Below, one piece after another: positions 8,569 to 17,257 of a stretch of DNA of 64,000 nt (positions are counted from its first letter, which is position 1; every line of letters starts with the position of its first letter). The notes under the pieces were generated by a model. The model was given only the letters and a program-made list of their open reading frames with translations, was not told the origin of the DNA and did not search any database. The stretch spans positions 62,001-126,000 of the forward strand of contig NZ_AKKA01000072.1 in the NCBI RefSeq assembly GCF_000282035.1, read 5' to 3'. Position numbers and translations under genes: made by a program. The DNA comes from Rhizobium sp. CF122. Its GTDB lineage: Bacteria; Pseudomonadota; Alphaproteobacteria; Rhizobiales; Rhizobiaceae.

Positions 8569-8754
8569 GACGTCCTCCCCTGAAGATGATCAAGAATGCT
8601 TCAGAATGTTGAAAGTTCCCTCAGTGAGTAGCCAACCAAGATGTCCCAACGAGATACGCAAGTGCAAGGGATTTCTCTTGCCTGGAGCGCGTCGGACCCT
8701 CGGGATCGCAGGGACGTCATGCGACGAGGAAATTTGCTCGTCAGCCCTGCTAAG

Positions 8755-8829
8755 CTATCGCTCGTTATGCAGCGTCAGCCATAACAGCGCCAAAACGGCA
8801 TCGTCGATCCTGTCCTCATCGATCTCCAT
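8755..8829 (-). pseudogene. Truncated N-terminal fragment of a small rhizobial protein (DUF6429-like)
   Basis: An ATG at 8829 opens a 24-codon frame, MEIDEDRIDDAVLALLWLTL followed by HNER, which ends in TAG. From memory this is the opening of the roughly 80-residue DUF6429 proteins common in rhizobia, which continue with RAWK and a helical domain. Here the frame stops just where that continuation should begin, so it looks like a nonsense or indel remnant. The rest of 8569-9053 shows nothing else I can support. The family assignment is from memory and only moderately sure. Confidence 0.4.
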
Positions 8830-9053
8830 GGACCGACGTTACCACGCGCGGCGCCCAAAATCCCGCGGCCCTCCTCGGATGGATACGCTGCACTGTCCGA
8901 TCTTCTGATCGAAAGTCTCAAAGCTATCGAAGCGGGACACCAGAATGACAAGCGTTTGACGACAGGGAGAGGTGTTTTCTGAGGACGCCGGCAGTCACCG
9001 AACTAGACAAGCGCCGTTTTGCTGGAAGCTTGGGTAAGTGCCCTTGTTGGCCG

Positions 9054-10166
9054 CTATTTAATTGCAGGCAGATTTAGGGCATAGCGCGTGTACCGTCGCT
9101 CACCCGCACGCTTGAGTGCACCTTTTTCCACTAAATCATGAAGGTCGCGCGTGGCGGTCGCTCGGGAACTTCGGGTGATCGAGATATAGTTCTCAGCGCT
9201 TAATCCATCCTTGAAACCCATTGGGCATTCACGAAACATGCGAGCAATGACCTTCTCCTGCCGCTCGTTGAGCCGATCGCGAAAGCGGTCATAGAAATGC
9301 GCCTTGGCGATGAAGAAGGCCACACGCTCCAGGGTCGTCTGCTGTGCCTCGAGAACGGTTTCGGCAAAATAGACCAGCCAGTCGGTGATATCGAGCGTGC
9401 GCTGATGGCGTTCGAGCTGATCGTAATAAGCTTTGCGGCCGCGCTCGATCGTGTAGGCAAATGCAATCAGGCTCGGTTGGCCGATATTCTGCGCCAGTGA
9501 TTTTTCCGCAAGCGCCCGGCCAATTCTGCCATTACCATCTTCAAATGGATGGATGCTTTCGAAATACAGATGACCCAATCCCGCTCGTGTCAGAGCGGGC
9601 AGGGGACTTTCACCGCTCGGCGCTGATCTGTTGAACCAGTCCATGAAAGCTTCCATTTCTGCCGGCACTTGCCTTGATGGTGGAGCCTCATAGTGAACGG
9701 CTGGCTGGTCGATACGGCCGGACACGATCTGCATGGCGTCGTCATGGGTCCGATATCTGCCGATCGTTTCAAGATAACGGTTTCCTGTCATCAGCATTCC
9801 ATGCCAGCGAAACAGAGTTTCGTGATTGAGTGGGCCCGAACAGGTCTCGTACACATCGACCATCATTTCGGCGATCCCGCGCTCTTGCGGCTTTACGGGC
9901 CAGTTGTCAGCATCGAGACCGAATTGCCGGCGCAACGAGGATTGGACACTCAGTCGATCGAGCATTTCGCCTTCTATCTCCGAGGTTTTTACGGCCTCGT
10001 CGCTTAAAAGCTCGACAGACAGCAGATTGCGCTCCTCATCACGGATGTGACGGACAGCCCCGATCACTTCCCCAGAAGATAGAAGAAAACGATCTTCCAG
10101 TGTCTTGAGGTGAGCCTCGTCATAAATGAATTGAGGCCAAGCTTGCTGCGTCCAATTCCACTTCAT
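9054..10166 (-). CDS. Fic-domain protein (probable AMPylator, self-inhibited)
   Basis: This 370-residue protein carries the Fic motif HPFEDGNGRIGR at 206-217, with catalytic His206 and the phosphate-binding loop intact. An N-terminal region precedes it that contains TSEIEG (61-66), matching the inhibitory-helix pattern (S/T)xxxE(G/N), so it is built like a class II Fic protein with its inhibitor in cis. The C-terminus (about 295-370) looks like a winged helix domain (ENYISITRSSRATATRDLHDLVEKG). Such proteins transfer AMP or another nucleotide to target hydroxyls. No antitoxin gene is adjacent, in line with the built-in inhibitor. Confidence 0.9.
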   Translation of the reverse strand: MKWNWTQQAWPQFIYDEAHLKTLEDRFLLSSGEVIGAVRHIRDEERNLLSVELLSDEAVKTSEIEGEMLDRLSVQSSLRRQFGLDADNWPVKPQERGIAEMMVDVYETCSGPLNHETLFRWHGMLMTGNRYLETIGRYRTHDDAMQIVSGRIDQPAVHYEAPPSRQVPAEMEAFMDWFNRSAPSGESPLPALTRAGLGHLYFESIHPFEDGNGRIGRALAEKSLAQNIGQPSLIAFAYTIERGRKAYYDQLERHQRTLDITDWLVYFAETVLEAQQTTLERVAFFIAKAHFYDRFRDRLNERQEKVIARMFRECPMGFKDGLSAENYISITRSSRATATRDLHDLVEKGALKRAGERRYTRYALNLPAIK

Positions 10167-10428
10167 GAGGTATAGACGTCCTTTCTATAACTCATGCTCC
10201 TGCAATTTGTGAGCGATAGCAACCGATTCTATCGCTCACAACCGGCACGATTTGGGACGGCGACATAGCGAGTTGGGCGCGCTTCACTGAACGGTTTGCC
10301 GCAGCGGTTTCACGCCCGTCAAAGTCACATCCGAGGGGTACTCCGTGCGGAGACGATTTCTCTCCAGAAAATGTCCCAGCAAGAGCCTGGGACGCGAACA
10401 CGGATCTAGTGATTACCTTGCGTGACCT

Positions 10429-11028
10429 TCACGAATTCCAACCGACGTCAGCTGCCTTCAACCTGTCGAGTAGAGGTTTCGTGATAACGTTGAACAGCTT
10501 GGGATCGTCCAGGGCCCGCGCTGACAACATCGCGCCGTGCACTGTTGCCATGAATAACTGAGCTTCGTCAGCGGGCTTTTTGGTGAGCTGGAATGCGCCT
10601 TGGTCCGCCCCAGCCTTCAAAACGTCATTCAACCATTGAGCCAACCGCTGGAAATGCGCACGCACTCTCGCGGCTACCTCCTCTGGCAACATTGCCATCT
10701 CGCCGGCGAGCATGGCGCAGACGCAGATCGGTGCCGATGCGTCCTTGATACATTGCTGCCAGTAACCGAGATAAGCTTTCAGTCGCTCGAGCGGGTTGGG
10801 AAAGCTCTCGTCCAGGGCCTTGAGGCCCTCGGATGCTTGCCGACGATATCGATCAACGAGAACCACGACCAGCTCGCTCTTGGTCGGGAAATGATGATGG
10901 ATGCTTGCCTTCCGGATTCCAATGGCACCCGAGATATCGGCATAGCTGAAGCCATTGTAGCCACCTCTCACGATGAGTGACTGCGCGATGTCCAATATCT
11001 TGTCCGAGGTCGAAGGCATTGTCTCCAT
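10429..11028 (-). CDS. TetR/AcrR-family repressor
   Basis: A 199-residue protein with an N-terminal TetR helix-turn-helix (about 8-55, SYADISGAIGIRKASIHHHF) and an all-helical ligand-binding domain of the YxaF/LmrA-like type (cysteines in APICVCAML). It is divergent from a small membrane-protein gene. Two copies of CCTAC-N6-GTAGG lie between the genes, one directly before this start, which points to autorepression and control of the neighbour. The ligand is unknown. Confidence 0.9.
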   Translation of the reverse strand: METMPSTSDKILDIAQSLIVRGGYNGFSYADISGAIGIRKASIHHHFPTKSELVVVLVDRYRRQASEGLKALDESFPNPLERLKAYLGYWQQCIKDASAPICVCAMLAGEMAMLPEEVAARVRAHFQRLAQWLNDVLKAGADQGAFQLTKKPADEAQLFMATVHGAMLSARALDDPKLFNVITKPLLDRLKAADVGWNS

Positions 11029-11035
11029 GGCTGTT

Positions 11036-11051
11036 CCTACCTATTGGTAGG
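11036..11051. promoter_or_regulatory. TetR operator copy 1
   Basis: CCTACC-TATT-GGTAGG is a perfect 6-bp inverted repeat that begins eight bases before the TetR start codon. The same outer arms recur at 11109-11124. Position and repetition make it a likely autoregulatory operator for the TetR protein. Confidence 0.65.
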
Positions 11052-11108
11052 AAGGCTGTCAACGTTCTATAGGAAGTCTATAACTACTTGACAGAATTTT
11101 CAGGGCTA

Positions 11109-11124
11109 CCTACTAGAAGGTAGG
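11109..11124. promoter_or_regulatory. TetR operator copy 2
   Basis: CCTAC-N6-GTAGG, the same 16-base architecture as the copy at 11036, lies 22 bases before the start of the DUF308-like gene. Occupation here would block that gene's promoter or early elongation. Confidence 0.62.
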
Positions 11125-11146
11125 CAAAACGTAAACGGAGCCAGCT

Positions 11147-11704
11147 ATGATCAGCCAACAATCCTCGCAGTCCAACTGGTTGCGATCCTATTACTACGTG
11201 CGTGCAGCCTTCTCGATCATCTGGGTGGCGGCCGCCATTCTCTACGCCGGCAACCCGATCTTGGCATCGGGATTGCTCGTAATCTACCCTGCATGGGATG
11301 CCGTTGCGAACCTTGTCGACGCCCGCACAAATGGCGGCTTCAAAGCGAACAGCTCGCAAACCCTCAACATCTTCGTCAGCACCGTTACGACGCTTACCGT
11401 GATCTTGGCCGCGACGAAAAGCACCAATGCCATTTTGGCCGTGTTTGGTGTTTGGGCCATTCTGTCCGGTGCACTCCAGCTGATGACCGGTGTGCGCCGG
11501 TGGCGCGGCTTTGGTGCGCAGTGGGCGATGATCCTGAGCGGAGGCCAGTCCTGCCTGGCTGGCGGGTTTATGATCACCCAATCGCTCGGTACCACGCCGC
11601 CTTCCATTCTCGACGTCGCCCCATATGCCGCCTTCGGTGCCTTCTACTTTCTGATTTCCGCGATCTGGTTGACGGTGTCAGCTCGCAGGAACGCCGAAGC
11701 TTGA
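11147..11704 (+). CDS. DUF308-like small membrane protein
   Basis: The 185-residue protein has about six hydrophobic helices (for example AFSIIWVAAAILYA, ILASGLLVIYPAWDAVANLV, AILAVFGVWAILSGALQLM). This is the pattern of DUF308/HdeD-like membrane proteins, including the characteristic fourth segment with W-x-I-L-S-G. GGAG precedes the ATG. It is the only evident target of the divergent TetR repressor. HdeD-type proteins are linked to acid or stress resistance in enteric bacteria; whether that holds here is unknown. Confidence 0.75.
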   Translation: MISQQSSQSNWLRSYYYVRAAFSIIWVAAAILYAGNPILASGLLVIYPAWDAVANLVDARTNGGFKANSSQTLNIFVSTVTTLTVILAATKSTNAILAVFGVWAILSGALQLMTGVRRWRGFGAQWAMILSGGQSCLAGGFMITQSLGTTPPSILDVAPYAAFGAFYFLISAIWLTVSARRNAEA

Positions 11705-11802
11705 CGGGCAAGCCCGGCCATAGCCTATCGCTATCGTTGTACTTGCGCCCAAGCTAAAATTGTATCTATCTCTGCGAACCAACTTCTGAGCAAGGGGCGT
11801 TC

Positions 11803-13044
11803 ATGTTGAGGTTCGCAGTTGCATTGTCATGGATGCTTGCTTGCGGCTTTAGCGCCCAAGCAAAAGACGTTACGATCGCAAGCTGGAACCTTGGCTGGCA
11901 CATGGATTTGGCGACGGCCAACCAGTGGATTGACCTCTGCAGCAAGCGATATGTCAAAGATGCCACGGCTGATGTCTGGCGCGAGGGAAGCGGTCCGGAT
12001 TCCAAACCCGGCTGGTTCGTCGACGCGTTCAAAATCGACGGATGGGATACGACGAGGTTTCCCGTTTGCGGCGTTTACCGAGATCGGGACAACAAGATTG
12101 TCTTCGTAAAACCTGCCGGATACCAAGAACGGCATAAAAGCCTTGCAAGATACGTCGCATCCTCGGTGCCCGCAGACATTATTGCCTTCCAAGAAGTCAA
12201 CGGAGAGGATTCCATTCGGGAAATCCTTCCGGATCACGGCAATCAGTACGATTTCTGCGCGGTCGTTGGATACAAGGTTCAGCGTATCGTGATTGCGTGG
12301 AAGAAATCAGTGGGAACTAAGATCTCTTGTGCCATCGAGGACCCTGTAAGCCTTCCCGGCAATCCCGAAAGTGAGCGGCCTCGGCCCGGCCTGGCGCTCT
12401 CCCTCGACATCGACGGGACGACCGTCCGGATACTGTCCGTCCATTTGAAATCCAGATGCGTCTCGCCCTTCGAGAACGGCAGGCTAGCGTCGCCCGGAGA
12501 TCATTGCCCTATACTGCAGCAGCAAGTCGAGCCGCTCGAAGCGTGGATCGAGCGCGAGACAGCTGACGATGCCAAAGTGGTCCTAATGGGCGACTTTAAC
12601 AGAAACTTTTGGCATGAACTGCGTGATCTCTCGCCCGTCAGGACGGACGGTGGTTCGCCAGCATCACCACACATACCGGCTTCGCTCACCAATTCCCTGA
12701 TCGAGGATCTAATTGACGGTGCGCCAGCCACCAGCGTGATGCGCCTACTCGACGAACACTGCGAGACGAGTGAGGTCGGCTCGCTGCTCTGCGATGTTAG
12801 CGAAAGCCGTCCGTTGGACCGCGAAGAGCGCGCTTTGCTCAGCGCGCCAGGATATCTTGGTTGCGGCAACCCGGTTGGCCTTGATCACATCCTTGTCGGG
12901 CGCGGGGTCAAAAATTCACAAGGTGCCAAGCATTTAAGCATCAGCGATCTCGGTAGCAGCATAGCGGGAACCAAACCTGATGGTAGCGATCAAAAGCTCG
13001 CCATTTCCGATCATTGCCCCATCGTGGCGCAGATATCTTACTGA
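11803..13044 (+). CDS. Secreted endonuclease/exonuclease/phosphatase-family protein
   Basis: The protein has 413 residues with a Sec signal peptide (about 1-20, cleavage after AQA). EEP-fold motifs appear in order: SWNLGW near the N-terminus, FQEVNG with the metal-binding Glu, VHLKSRC, MGDFNR with Asp and Asn, GLDHILVG, and ISDHCPIV with the catalytic His. This is the DNase I/sphingomyelinase fold, a Mg-dependent phosphodiesterase acting on nucleic acid or a phosphoester outside the cytoplasm. Several cysteines suggest disulfides, consistent with export. AAGGGG lies before the ATG. The substrate is unknown. Confidence 0.85.
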   Translation: MLRFAVALSWMLACGFSAQAKDVTIASWNLGWHMDLATANQWIDLCSKRYVKDATADVWREGSGPDSKPGWFVDAFKIDGWDTTRFPVCGVYRDRDNKIVFVKPAGYQERHKSLARYVASSVPADIIAFQEVNGEDSIREILPDHGNQYDFCAVVGYKVQRIVIAWKKSVGTKISCAIEDPVSLPGNPESERPRPGLALSLDIDGTTVRILSVHLKSRCVSPFENGRLASPGDHCPILQQQVEPLEAWIERETADDAKVVLMGDFNRNFWHELRDLSPVRTDGGSPASPHIPASLTNSLIEDLIDGAPATSVMRLLDEHCETSEVGSLLCDVSESRPLDREERALLSAPGYLGCGNPVGLDHILVGRGVKNSQGAKHLSISDLGSSIAGTKPDGSDQKLAISDHCPIVAQISY

Positions 13045-13185
13045 GCCGACGGCTGTCGTCTCTGCGGGGGCACGTCAGCCTCAGACGTCGTCCGGCTGCC
13101 TTGCAATGAGCACAGCGGGCGGGTTGACATCGAGCGGATCGTGGCAGGGCAACAGTATATTGGATGCGTGAACTTACGCCTCCAC

Positions 13186-13497
13186 TCAAGGGCGTAGCCG
13201 TACCATTTGCTCGCCGGTCTGGGCATCATAAAGGGCGAGATCGACCACGAAGTCACCCGACCTGCCAACGAGATCGAGGATCGTCGCCGCAAGGCGCACA
13301 GCACAGAGAGGATTGATCGCCAGATCCATCGTCTCGCTGCTAGAGAGGGCAAGGCGGGCGAGCAGGTCGCCTTTTTCCGTAGCGGCGAACATTCGGAAGC
13401 TATCGACTTCCAGATATGCGTCTGCATCGCCTTCACTTGATGGGAGTTGCGCGTCGAAGAGGCGGACCAACTCGTCCTTCTGTTCAGCCGACAACAT
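13186..13497 (-). CDS. Hypothetical protein downstream of LysR gene
   Basis: The start at 13497 is chosen because GGAGGAGC precedes it at normal spacing; the open frame extends upstream only inside the LysR gene. It gives a 103-residue acidic cytoplasmic protein (MLSAEQKDELVRLFDAQLP at the start). The gene overlaps the 3' end of the LysR gene by 14 bases in another frame, so it is probably co-translated with it. No family was recognised. Confidence 0.5.
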   Translation of the reverse strand: MLSAEQKDELVRLFDAQLPSSEGDADAYLEVDSFRMFAATEKGDLLARLALSSSETMDLAINPLCAVRLAATILDLVGRSGDFVVDLALYDAQTGEQMVRLRP

Positions 13498-14449
13498 TTG
13501 CTCCTCCTGAAAGCTCAGCAATGGGAACGGACAGCCCAGACCTGACGGCATCAATGAACGCTCGCAGCGCAGGAGCCATCTGCCGCTGCTGCGGGTAGCA
13601 GACAAACCAACCCGGGAACGGCGCGGACCAAGCTTCGAGGCAACTGATCAAGCGTCCCTGCGCAAGATAATCGGCTACCGTGTCCTCGACCGCAAATCCT
13701 ATTCCCATCCCTTGAAGAGCAGCATTCACCGCCGTTTCCTTGTCGCTCACGATCAGGGGACCGTTGACGGCGACGCTGAACCATGCGTCGTTCTCGAAGA
13801 ATTCCCAGGCATAAGGCGCCTGATGTCCAGGCCAGCGCCACCGTACGCATCGGTGGTGGACAAGATCACGCGGATGCTCGGGACGACCATGCCGGCGGAA
13901 GTAGTCAGGTGTCGCGATAGCCAGTTGGCGTAACTCAGGTCCCAGACGGACAGCGACCATATCTCGTTCAATGACCTCGCCGATCCTTAGCCCGACATCA
14001 TAGCCTCGAGCGACGATGTCAACCGTCTCATCATCGATCGTGATGTCGAGCACGATGTCGGGATAGCGTTCGGCAAAGCTCGTGAGGATTGGTTCGATAT
14101 GCTTCTGCGCCGCCGAGCGGAACGTGTGCACGCGGACAGTGCCCGCCGGTCGCTCGCCAGCAATTCTTGTCTGTGCCAGGGCTTCACCCAACTCGAACGC
14201 CGCGGGTCGAACGCGTCGGAACAGGTTCTCGCCAACCTCCGTCAGTGATACGTTCCTGGTCGTTCGGTGGAGGAGCCTCATTCCCACCCGTTCCTCAAAG
14301 CTGCGGATCATCTGGCTAAGTGCCGATGGCGACACACCGAGCACCTCTGCGGCGCGGCTGAAGCTCAGGTATTCGGCAACGGCGATGAAGGCGCGCATTT
14401 GATTGTAGTCGTTGCCCGCCGGAAGCTTGTCCACCAACATGTCTTGCAT
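13484..14449 (-). CDS. LysR-family transcriptional regulator
   Basis: This 321-residue protein has an N-terminal winged HTH (about 16-75, FSRAAEVLGVSPSALSQMIRSFEERVGMRLLHRTTR) and a periplasmic-binding-protein-like effector domain (about 100-300), the standard LTTR layout close to the CrgA/YafC-type subgroup. It is divergent from a short-chain dehydrogenase gene, the classic LTTR-target arrangement. A perfect TTGTTA-N8-TAACAA repeat starts at its own start codon. Confidence 0.93.
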   Translation of the reverse strand: MQDMLVDKLPAGNDYNQMRAFIAVAEYLSFSRAAEVLGVSPSALSQMIRSFEERVGMRLLHRTTRNVSLTEVGENLFRRVRPAAFELGEALAQTRIAGERPAGTVRVHTFRSAAQKHIEPILTSFAERYPDIVLDITIDDETVDIVARGYDVGLRIGEVIERDMVAVRLGPELRQLAIATPDYFRRHGRPEHPRDLVHHRCVRWRWPGHQAPYAWEFFENDAWFSVAVNGPLIVSDKETAVNAALQGMGIGFAVEDTVADYLAQGRLISCLEAWSAPFPGWFVCYPQQRQMAPALRAFIDAVRSGLSVPIAELSGGANVVG

Positions 14450-14468
14450 TGTTAAGTTTGCCTAACAA
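14449..14468. promoter_or_regulatory. Inverted repeat at LysR start / SDR promoter region
   Basis: TTGTTA-N8-TAACAA is a perfect 6-bp inverted repeat that includes the first base of the LysR start codon and lies about 80 bases before the SDR start. It also contains the T-N11-A pattern expected of LysR sites. It could serve autorepression and target control; this is inferred from position. Confidence 0.5.
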
Positions 14469-14547
14469 GGACATTCACTTTCCTGCGGATTATACAGCGC
14501 CAGGCGATGTGGCAAGTTCCTTCTTGTCGAAAGCGAAGGAGCATTTC

Positions 14548-15375
14548 ATGACCACTTGGTTCATCACCGGCATTTCACGCGGCCTTGGGAAAGCACTGGC
14601 CGAGGCAGGGCTAGCAAGGGGCGATACTGTCATTGGCACGGTCCGCGGGACCGACCTGCCCATAGAACACGGTCTGGGTCGGTTGCACGTTCTTTCGGCC
14701 GACCTTAGCGACGGCGAGGCCGCGGAGGCTGTCACACGTCGGGCGTTTGAGATCGCGGGACAGATTGACGTTATCGTCAACAACGCGGGCTATGGCCTAC
14801 TCGGCGCGCTCGAGATGGCAGCCAACGAGGATGTCGCAAGGCTTTTTGCGGTCGACGTCTTCGGGCCATTCCGCATTATCAAGGCAGCCCTACCGCACTT
14901 GCGAGCGCAGGGACGTGGTCATATCGTCAATGTCACCTCTATCGCAGGCCGCGCCCCTGGCGTCGGAACCGCCATGTATTCTGCCGCCAAAGCTGCCCTA
15001 GAAGGGATGTCGGCGGCCCTTGCGCTGGAGGTCGCGCCTTTCGGTATCAAAGTCACAGCGGTCGCCCCGGGTGCATTCCGCACGGATTTCCTATCGGGCC
15101 ACTCAATCCGAAAGAGCGATGCCGCCGGTGAACCGTACGCGGAAACGGTCGGGAAGAGTTCAGCAGCCTTTGACGCTGCCCATGGCCGACAGGCCGGCGA
15201 TCCGGTTCTCGCCGCGCGGGCAATCCTGGCTCTCGCGGACTCCGATAAGGCTCCGCTCCATCTCCTACTGGGAAGCGATGCTCTCCGGCGCGCGCGAAGC
15301 AAAATCGATCACGTCGCCGAGGAGATCGACGCATGGGAGACCATCACACGCAGCACTGATTTCGTGGACGCATAG
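14548..15375 (+). CDS. Short-chain dehydrogenase/reductase (SDR)
   Basis: A 275-residue classical SDR starting MTTWFITGISRGLGKAL; the ATG at 14548 is preferred because GAAGGAG precedes it and the Rossmann strand begins at once. The cofactor motif is TGISRGLG, then NNAG (in VIVNNAGYGLLG), the catalytic Ser in VTSIAG and Tyr-x3-Lys in MYSAAKAAL. This resembles the oxidoreductase group that reduces small carbonyl compounds with NADP(H). It is divergent from, and probably controlled by, the LysR regulator. Confidence 0.9.
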   Translation: MTTWFITGISRGLGKALAEAGLARGDTVIGTVRGTDLPIEHGLGRLHVLSADLSDGEAAEAVTRRAFEIAGQIDVIVNNAGYGLLGALEMAANEDVARLFAVDVFGPFRIIKAALPHLRAQGRGHIVNVTSIAGRAPGVGTAMYSAAKAALEGMSAALALEVAPFGIKVTAVAPGAFRTDFLSGHSIRKSDAAGEPYAETVGKSSAAFDAAHGRQAGDPVLAARAILALADSDKAPLHLLLGSDALRRARSKIDHVAEEIDAWETITRSTDFVDA

Positions 15376-15432
15376 GGCAGGCGGGTTGTTTCCGAGCCTC
15401 GGTGTTGTCAAGGTCGCTCGCCTCGGCAACAC

Positions 15433-15888
15433 TCAACTGCAGGCTGGCCTCGATAATAGGGGCAATAATCTCGTCGCCCTGCTCTGGAGGCGGCTCGGCA
15501 AAGCGACAGCCAAAATGGGCGAGCGACTTCCGGCGAGGAAGACGTCGACCTGCGGGGGGAGGATGCAGCCGTCGTCGGCACCGTGAAGCTGCAGCAGGGG
15601 CACCGCGATCGGCTGAGACAGGCGGCGCGTCGCCCCAAGCATGCCGGGTCGCAGCATCGCCCGGTAGTACTTTAGAGGCGCGGGCATGCTCGCCCGCAGG
15701 TGCTCGTGTAGCTCCGCGTGGAGAGCAGGATCGAGCGAGAGGCCGGGCGACCACTGACGCCAGAGGCGGTCGATGAGGGCGAGATCGCGAGCGGTGACCA
15801 TCCAGCCGCTTCCCGGCAGTTGAAAGCCACCCTGCGGCGCGTGAAAGGTGCCGTGTGGCAGGTCGAAGGTGACGTGTTCGAACTCCAT
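15433..15888 (-). pseudogene. Alpha/beta-hydrolase remnant with internal deletion
   Basis: The first residues (MEFEHVTFDLPHGTFHAPQGG) read like the start of a short-chain alpha/beta hydrolase. The text then jumps to lid and C-terminal-domain sequence (ARDLALIDRLWRQWSPG, PLKYYRAMLRPGML, PIAVPLLQLHGADDGC with the usual acid-region Asp). The central part with the nucleophile GxSxG and oxyanion loop is missing. Downstream of DGCILPPQVDVF the frame drifts into unrelated sequence without the final catalytic His. A 150-residue product would have no triad, so this is read as a decayed gene. Confidence 0.55.
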
Positions 15889-16083
15889 GTGTGTCAGCCT
15901 TTTCCAAGAGCGGTCGGACGAGAGATGCTGATGCCGGCTTCGGTGTCTGTGGCTTTGGACATGTGCGTCTCCTCAGGCGCCGGGTGAACTGCGGGGGCAG
16001 CCGACCAGTCGGTTTTCGATGACACCGGCCCCGCAACCTTCAGAATCCGATAGCCCGCGGCAACCGGAGAAGGGAACCTGTGC

Positions 16084-16977
16084 TCAAACCAGCATCGACT
16101 GCTGGGCGGAGATACCCGCCGTCGCGCCGTGCGATGTTGCCAGGGTGACCGAGGCCATGAGGGGGTTGGCGAGGTCGCCGGCGGCGTAGATGCCGGGCAT
16201 GCTGGTTTCGCGGCGCTCGTCGACCTTGAGGGCGATGCCCAAGGGCGTATCCACCGTGGCGAGACCCAGTGATTCATGCAGGCTTGCGGACGGCTTGTTG
16301 CGCGGATGGGCGAACAGGATGTCGACCGCGACATTGCGGTGGGTATCGAGATAGACGGTGGCGGTATGGCCCCCGTTATGAGCGATCTCGATGATCCGGC
16401 CGTCGACGACAGGTATGTTGCGGCGCGCCAGATCGGCCCGGATATCGGGTGGAATGTCGTGACCATCTGCGAAGACCGTTAACGTGTCGGTCCAATCATG
16501 GTACAGCCTGACATAATTGTGCGACTGCGGGCCGGACCAGACGAGGCCCCAATGCTGGCCGGCGACTTCAAAGCCGTCGCAGTAGGGGCAGGGCACGATG
16601 GACGTACCCCAATTTTCGGCAAAGCCCGGAACATCAGGCATCTGGTCGGCGACGCCATAGCTCAGGATCAGGCGGCGCGCCCCAAGGCTTTCGCCATCGC
16701 CAGTGAGGACGGAGAAATCGTCGATGGCGCCGGAGACGCTGTCGGCCCGGGCACTGACCAGCCTGATCGTGGGATAACGCGCCAGCTGCTGCCGCGCCTC
16801 GGCCAGGATGTCCAGCGGTGGCTTGTGATCGTGGCCGAGCAGACCATGCGAGTGGCCGGCGAAGCGATTGCGCGGCAGGCCGGTATCGAGAACGGTGACC
16901 TTGCGGCGAGCACGGCCGAGCTGCAGGGCGCCGGCGAGACCGGCAAAGCTGCCGCCGATGATGATGACGTCATCCAT
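16084..16977 (-). CDS. Thioredoxin-reductase-like FAD oxidoreductase
   Basis: The protein has 297 residues from the ATG at 16977, where the FAD-binding strand MDDVIIIGGSFAGLAGAL begins; a longer open frame upstream adds non-homologous sequence. A redox-active CPYC lies at 130-133 (VPCPYCDGFE), and the second FAD motif is YAAGDLAN near the C-terminus. The central NAD(P)-binding loop (LVWSGPQSHNY) lacks the usual GxGxxA, as seen in a subgroup of TrxB-like proteins. It probably reduces a disulfide or small oxidant in the cytoplasm. It is divergent from a TetR gene with an operator-like repeat between. Confidence 0.85.
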   Translation of the reverse strand: MDDVIIIGGSFAGLAGALQLGRARRKVTVLDTGLPRNRFAGHSHGLLGHDHKPPLDILAEARQQLARYPTIRLVSARADSVSGAIDDFSVLTGDGESLGARRLILSYGVADQMPDVPGFAENWGTSIVPCPYCDGFEVAGQHWGLVWSGPQSHNYVRLYHDWTDTLTVFADGHDIPPDIRADLARRNIPVVDGRIIEIAHNGGHTATVYLDTHRNVAVDILFAHPRNKPSASLHESLGLATVDTPLGIALKVDERRETSMPGIYAAGDLANPLMASVTLATSHGATAGISAQQSMLV

Positions 16978-17200
16978 GGTGATAGGCTCCGTGTTGTGGA
17001 TGGAGGGGGTTGGGCTGGGCCCGGCGCGAAATATCGTCCAGCAATACGCGCTCGAGACGGGTAGCGAGCAGGGCGTCGGCATCGACGAGAGAGTCGCCCA
17101 TCACTGTTTTGGCCGGCCGGACAATGTCGCATTCGATATCGCCGGGCGGCCCGGGGAAACTTGATTTGGAGGACACCTACGCATTGGCTTGCACCTTTAA

Positions 17201-17216
17201 GATACTATATGGTATC
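17201..17216. promoter_or_regulatory. TetR operator-like repeat GATAC-N6-GTATC
   Basis: A 5-bp perfect inverted repeat (GATAC, tatatg, GTATC) lies 41 bases before the GTG of the TetR gene, in the divergent region with the flavin oxidoreductase. A further GATAC half-site follows at about 17233. It is a probable binding site of that TetR protein. Confidence 0.5.
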
Positions 17217-17257
17217 GTAAGTCAAGAATTAGGATACTGTCAAGGACTGGATTTGTC

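Noticed and set aside
8306..8908. 200-residue plus-strand frame opposite the exported protein gene
   Set aside because: Antisense to a gene with a signal peptide and good ribosome site; the translation has no domain features and covers the DUF6429-like fragment backwards.
16970..17176. GTG-initiated 68-residue frame upstream of the flavin oxidoreductase, with plausible-looking protein sequence
   Set aside because: It has no ribosome site, overlaps the oxidoreductase start, and its C-terminus is just the reductase start read in another frame. I could not tie it to a family.
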